A DNA stretch of 64,000 nt from Bacillus safensis (lineage in GTDB: Bacteria > Bacillota > Bacilli > Bacillales > Bacillaceae): assembly GCA_030159235.1 (NCBI GenBank), contig BSBG01000001.1, positions 541,461-605,460 of the forward strand, written 5' to 3'. Within the stretch, counting starts at the first letter, position 1, and the number at the start of each line of letters is the position of its first letter. A program made the position numbers and the translations under genes. The notes under the pieces were generated by a model, which did not search any database, was not told the origin of the DNA, and was given only the letters and a program-made list of their open reading frames with translations. Shown here in pieces: positions 63,699-64,000 of this stretch.

Positions 63699-64000
63699 TT
63701 ATTTCCCTTTGACCATCCTGCCAAAGCTTTCGGGTGAAAGTCCCGGTGAAATGCGGACGCGGTGTAAGGACATCATACCTTGCTCCTTCTTCGCGTGTCC
63801 TGGTTCAGTGGTGACAGCCATTTGATAACCGGCTTCCTTCGCCAGTTTCAGCGTGTCTTCGTTATAGCGTCCGACAGGATAGCTGACCATTCTCGTACGC
63901 TGAGAAAATCGCTGATCAAAGAATGCCTTTGATCCTTTTAATTCCTCTTTCTGCTGCTTTTTTGATAAACGATTGAGCTCTAAATGATGAATCGTATGGC
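63699..64000 (-). CDS. Polysaccharide deacetylase, C-terminal fragment
   Basis: The last ~100 residues of a NodB-homology deacetylase running off the right edge. Visible parts are HTIHHLELNRL (the His-x-x-x-His metal-ligand helix region), RTRMVSYPVGRYNEDTLKLAKEAGYQMAVTTEPG and a C-terminal SLHRVRISPGLSPESFGRMV. This resembles the C-terminus of Bacillus YxkH-type deacetylases, which act on cell-wall or exopolysaccharide N-acetyl groups. The N-terminus and signal are outside the window. Confidence 0.88.
   Translation of the reverse strand, partial: HTIHHLELNRLSKKQQKEELKGSKAFFDQRFSQRTRMVSYPVGRYNEDTLKLAKEAGYQMAVTTEPGHAKKEQGMMSLHRVRISPGLSPESFGRMVKGK

Overview
The window reads as chromosome from a Bacillus of the B. 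pumilus group (B. pumilus, B. safensis or B. altitudinis). That is an inference from gene content. The backbone follows the qox / gal / slrA / ywcBA / thiME / ywbI-cidAB / ywaC / ilvK / lic / cyd neighbourhood of B. subtilis, left of the origin. Interleaved are genes typical of the pumilus group: an AraC-linked gal operon, a class-F-like sortase locus, a PL1 pectate lyase, a large NEAT-domain haem-uptake operon and FosB. I saw no rRNA, tRNA, prophage, IS transposase or CRISPR array. Many genes use TTG or GTG starts behind strong AAGGAGG sites, so several starts given here are shorter than the longest ORF.

Layout. 1-7.7 kb: end fragment of qoxA, a galK-galE-galT operon with a degenerate M24 peptidase homologue, and a divergent AraC regulator. 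7.7-12.3 kb: a 46-aa SinI/SlrA-type antirepressor behind a perfect 0A box, a methyltransferase-glycosyltransferase pair, and the YwcB-YwcA symporter. 12.3-17.9 kb: LysR-thiM-thiE, divergent cidAB, a small terminal-inverted-repeat element between two copies of one terminator hairpin, an RlmI-type methyltransferase and a VOC protein. 18-22.6 kb: polar amino-acid ABC transporter, rap-phr signalling pair and the small alarmone synthetase YwaC. 22.7-26.7 kb: a ribose-type ABC importer controlled by a SAM (S-box) riboswitch. 26.8-30.4 kb: beta-helix lipoprotein, ilvK and two small membrane proteins. 30.5-36 kb: licR-licBCAH beta-glucoside PTS operon with a perfect cre. 36-42.8 kb: lipoprotein sortase with its MPKTG substrate, gdhA, a short sigY operon and pectate lyase. 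42.8-48.7 kb: cydABCD.

49-58.7 kb is one long minus-strand, Fur-boxed haem-acquisition operon: a secreted NEAT haemophore, wall-anchored IsdC (NPQTG), a three-NEAT wall protein (NPKTG), two complete haem/siderophore-type ABC systems, sortase B, and an ABC ATPase fused in frame to an IsdG-type haem mono-oxygenase. Haem would pass from the haemophore to the wall NEAT proteins, then to the lipoproteins and permeases, and be cleaved by IsdG at the cytoplasmic face. 59-62.7 kb: a redox-type HxlR regulator diverges from a CatE-like dioxygenase, a stand-alone GTP cyclohydrolase II and RibD, then fosB. The right end holds a mostly gene-free 700 bp with a parS-like 16-mer and a hairpin-rich stretch, then the C-terminus of a polysaccharide deacetylase.

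Best candidates for something new: the HxlR/VOC/GCHII/RibD cluster, the lipoprotein sortase with its duplicated four-histidine substrate, the S-box-controlled sugar-type importer, the ATPase-IsdG fusion, and the TIR element inserted at a duplicated terminator.
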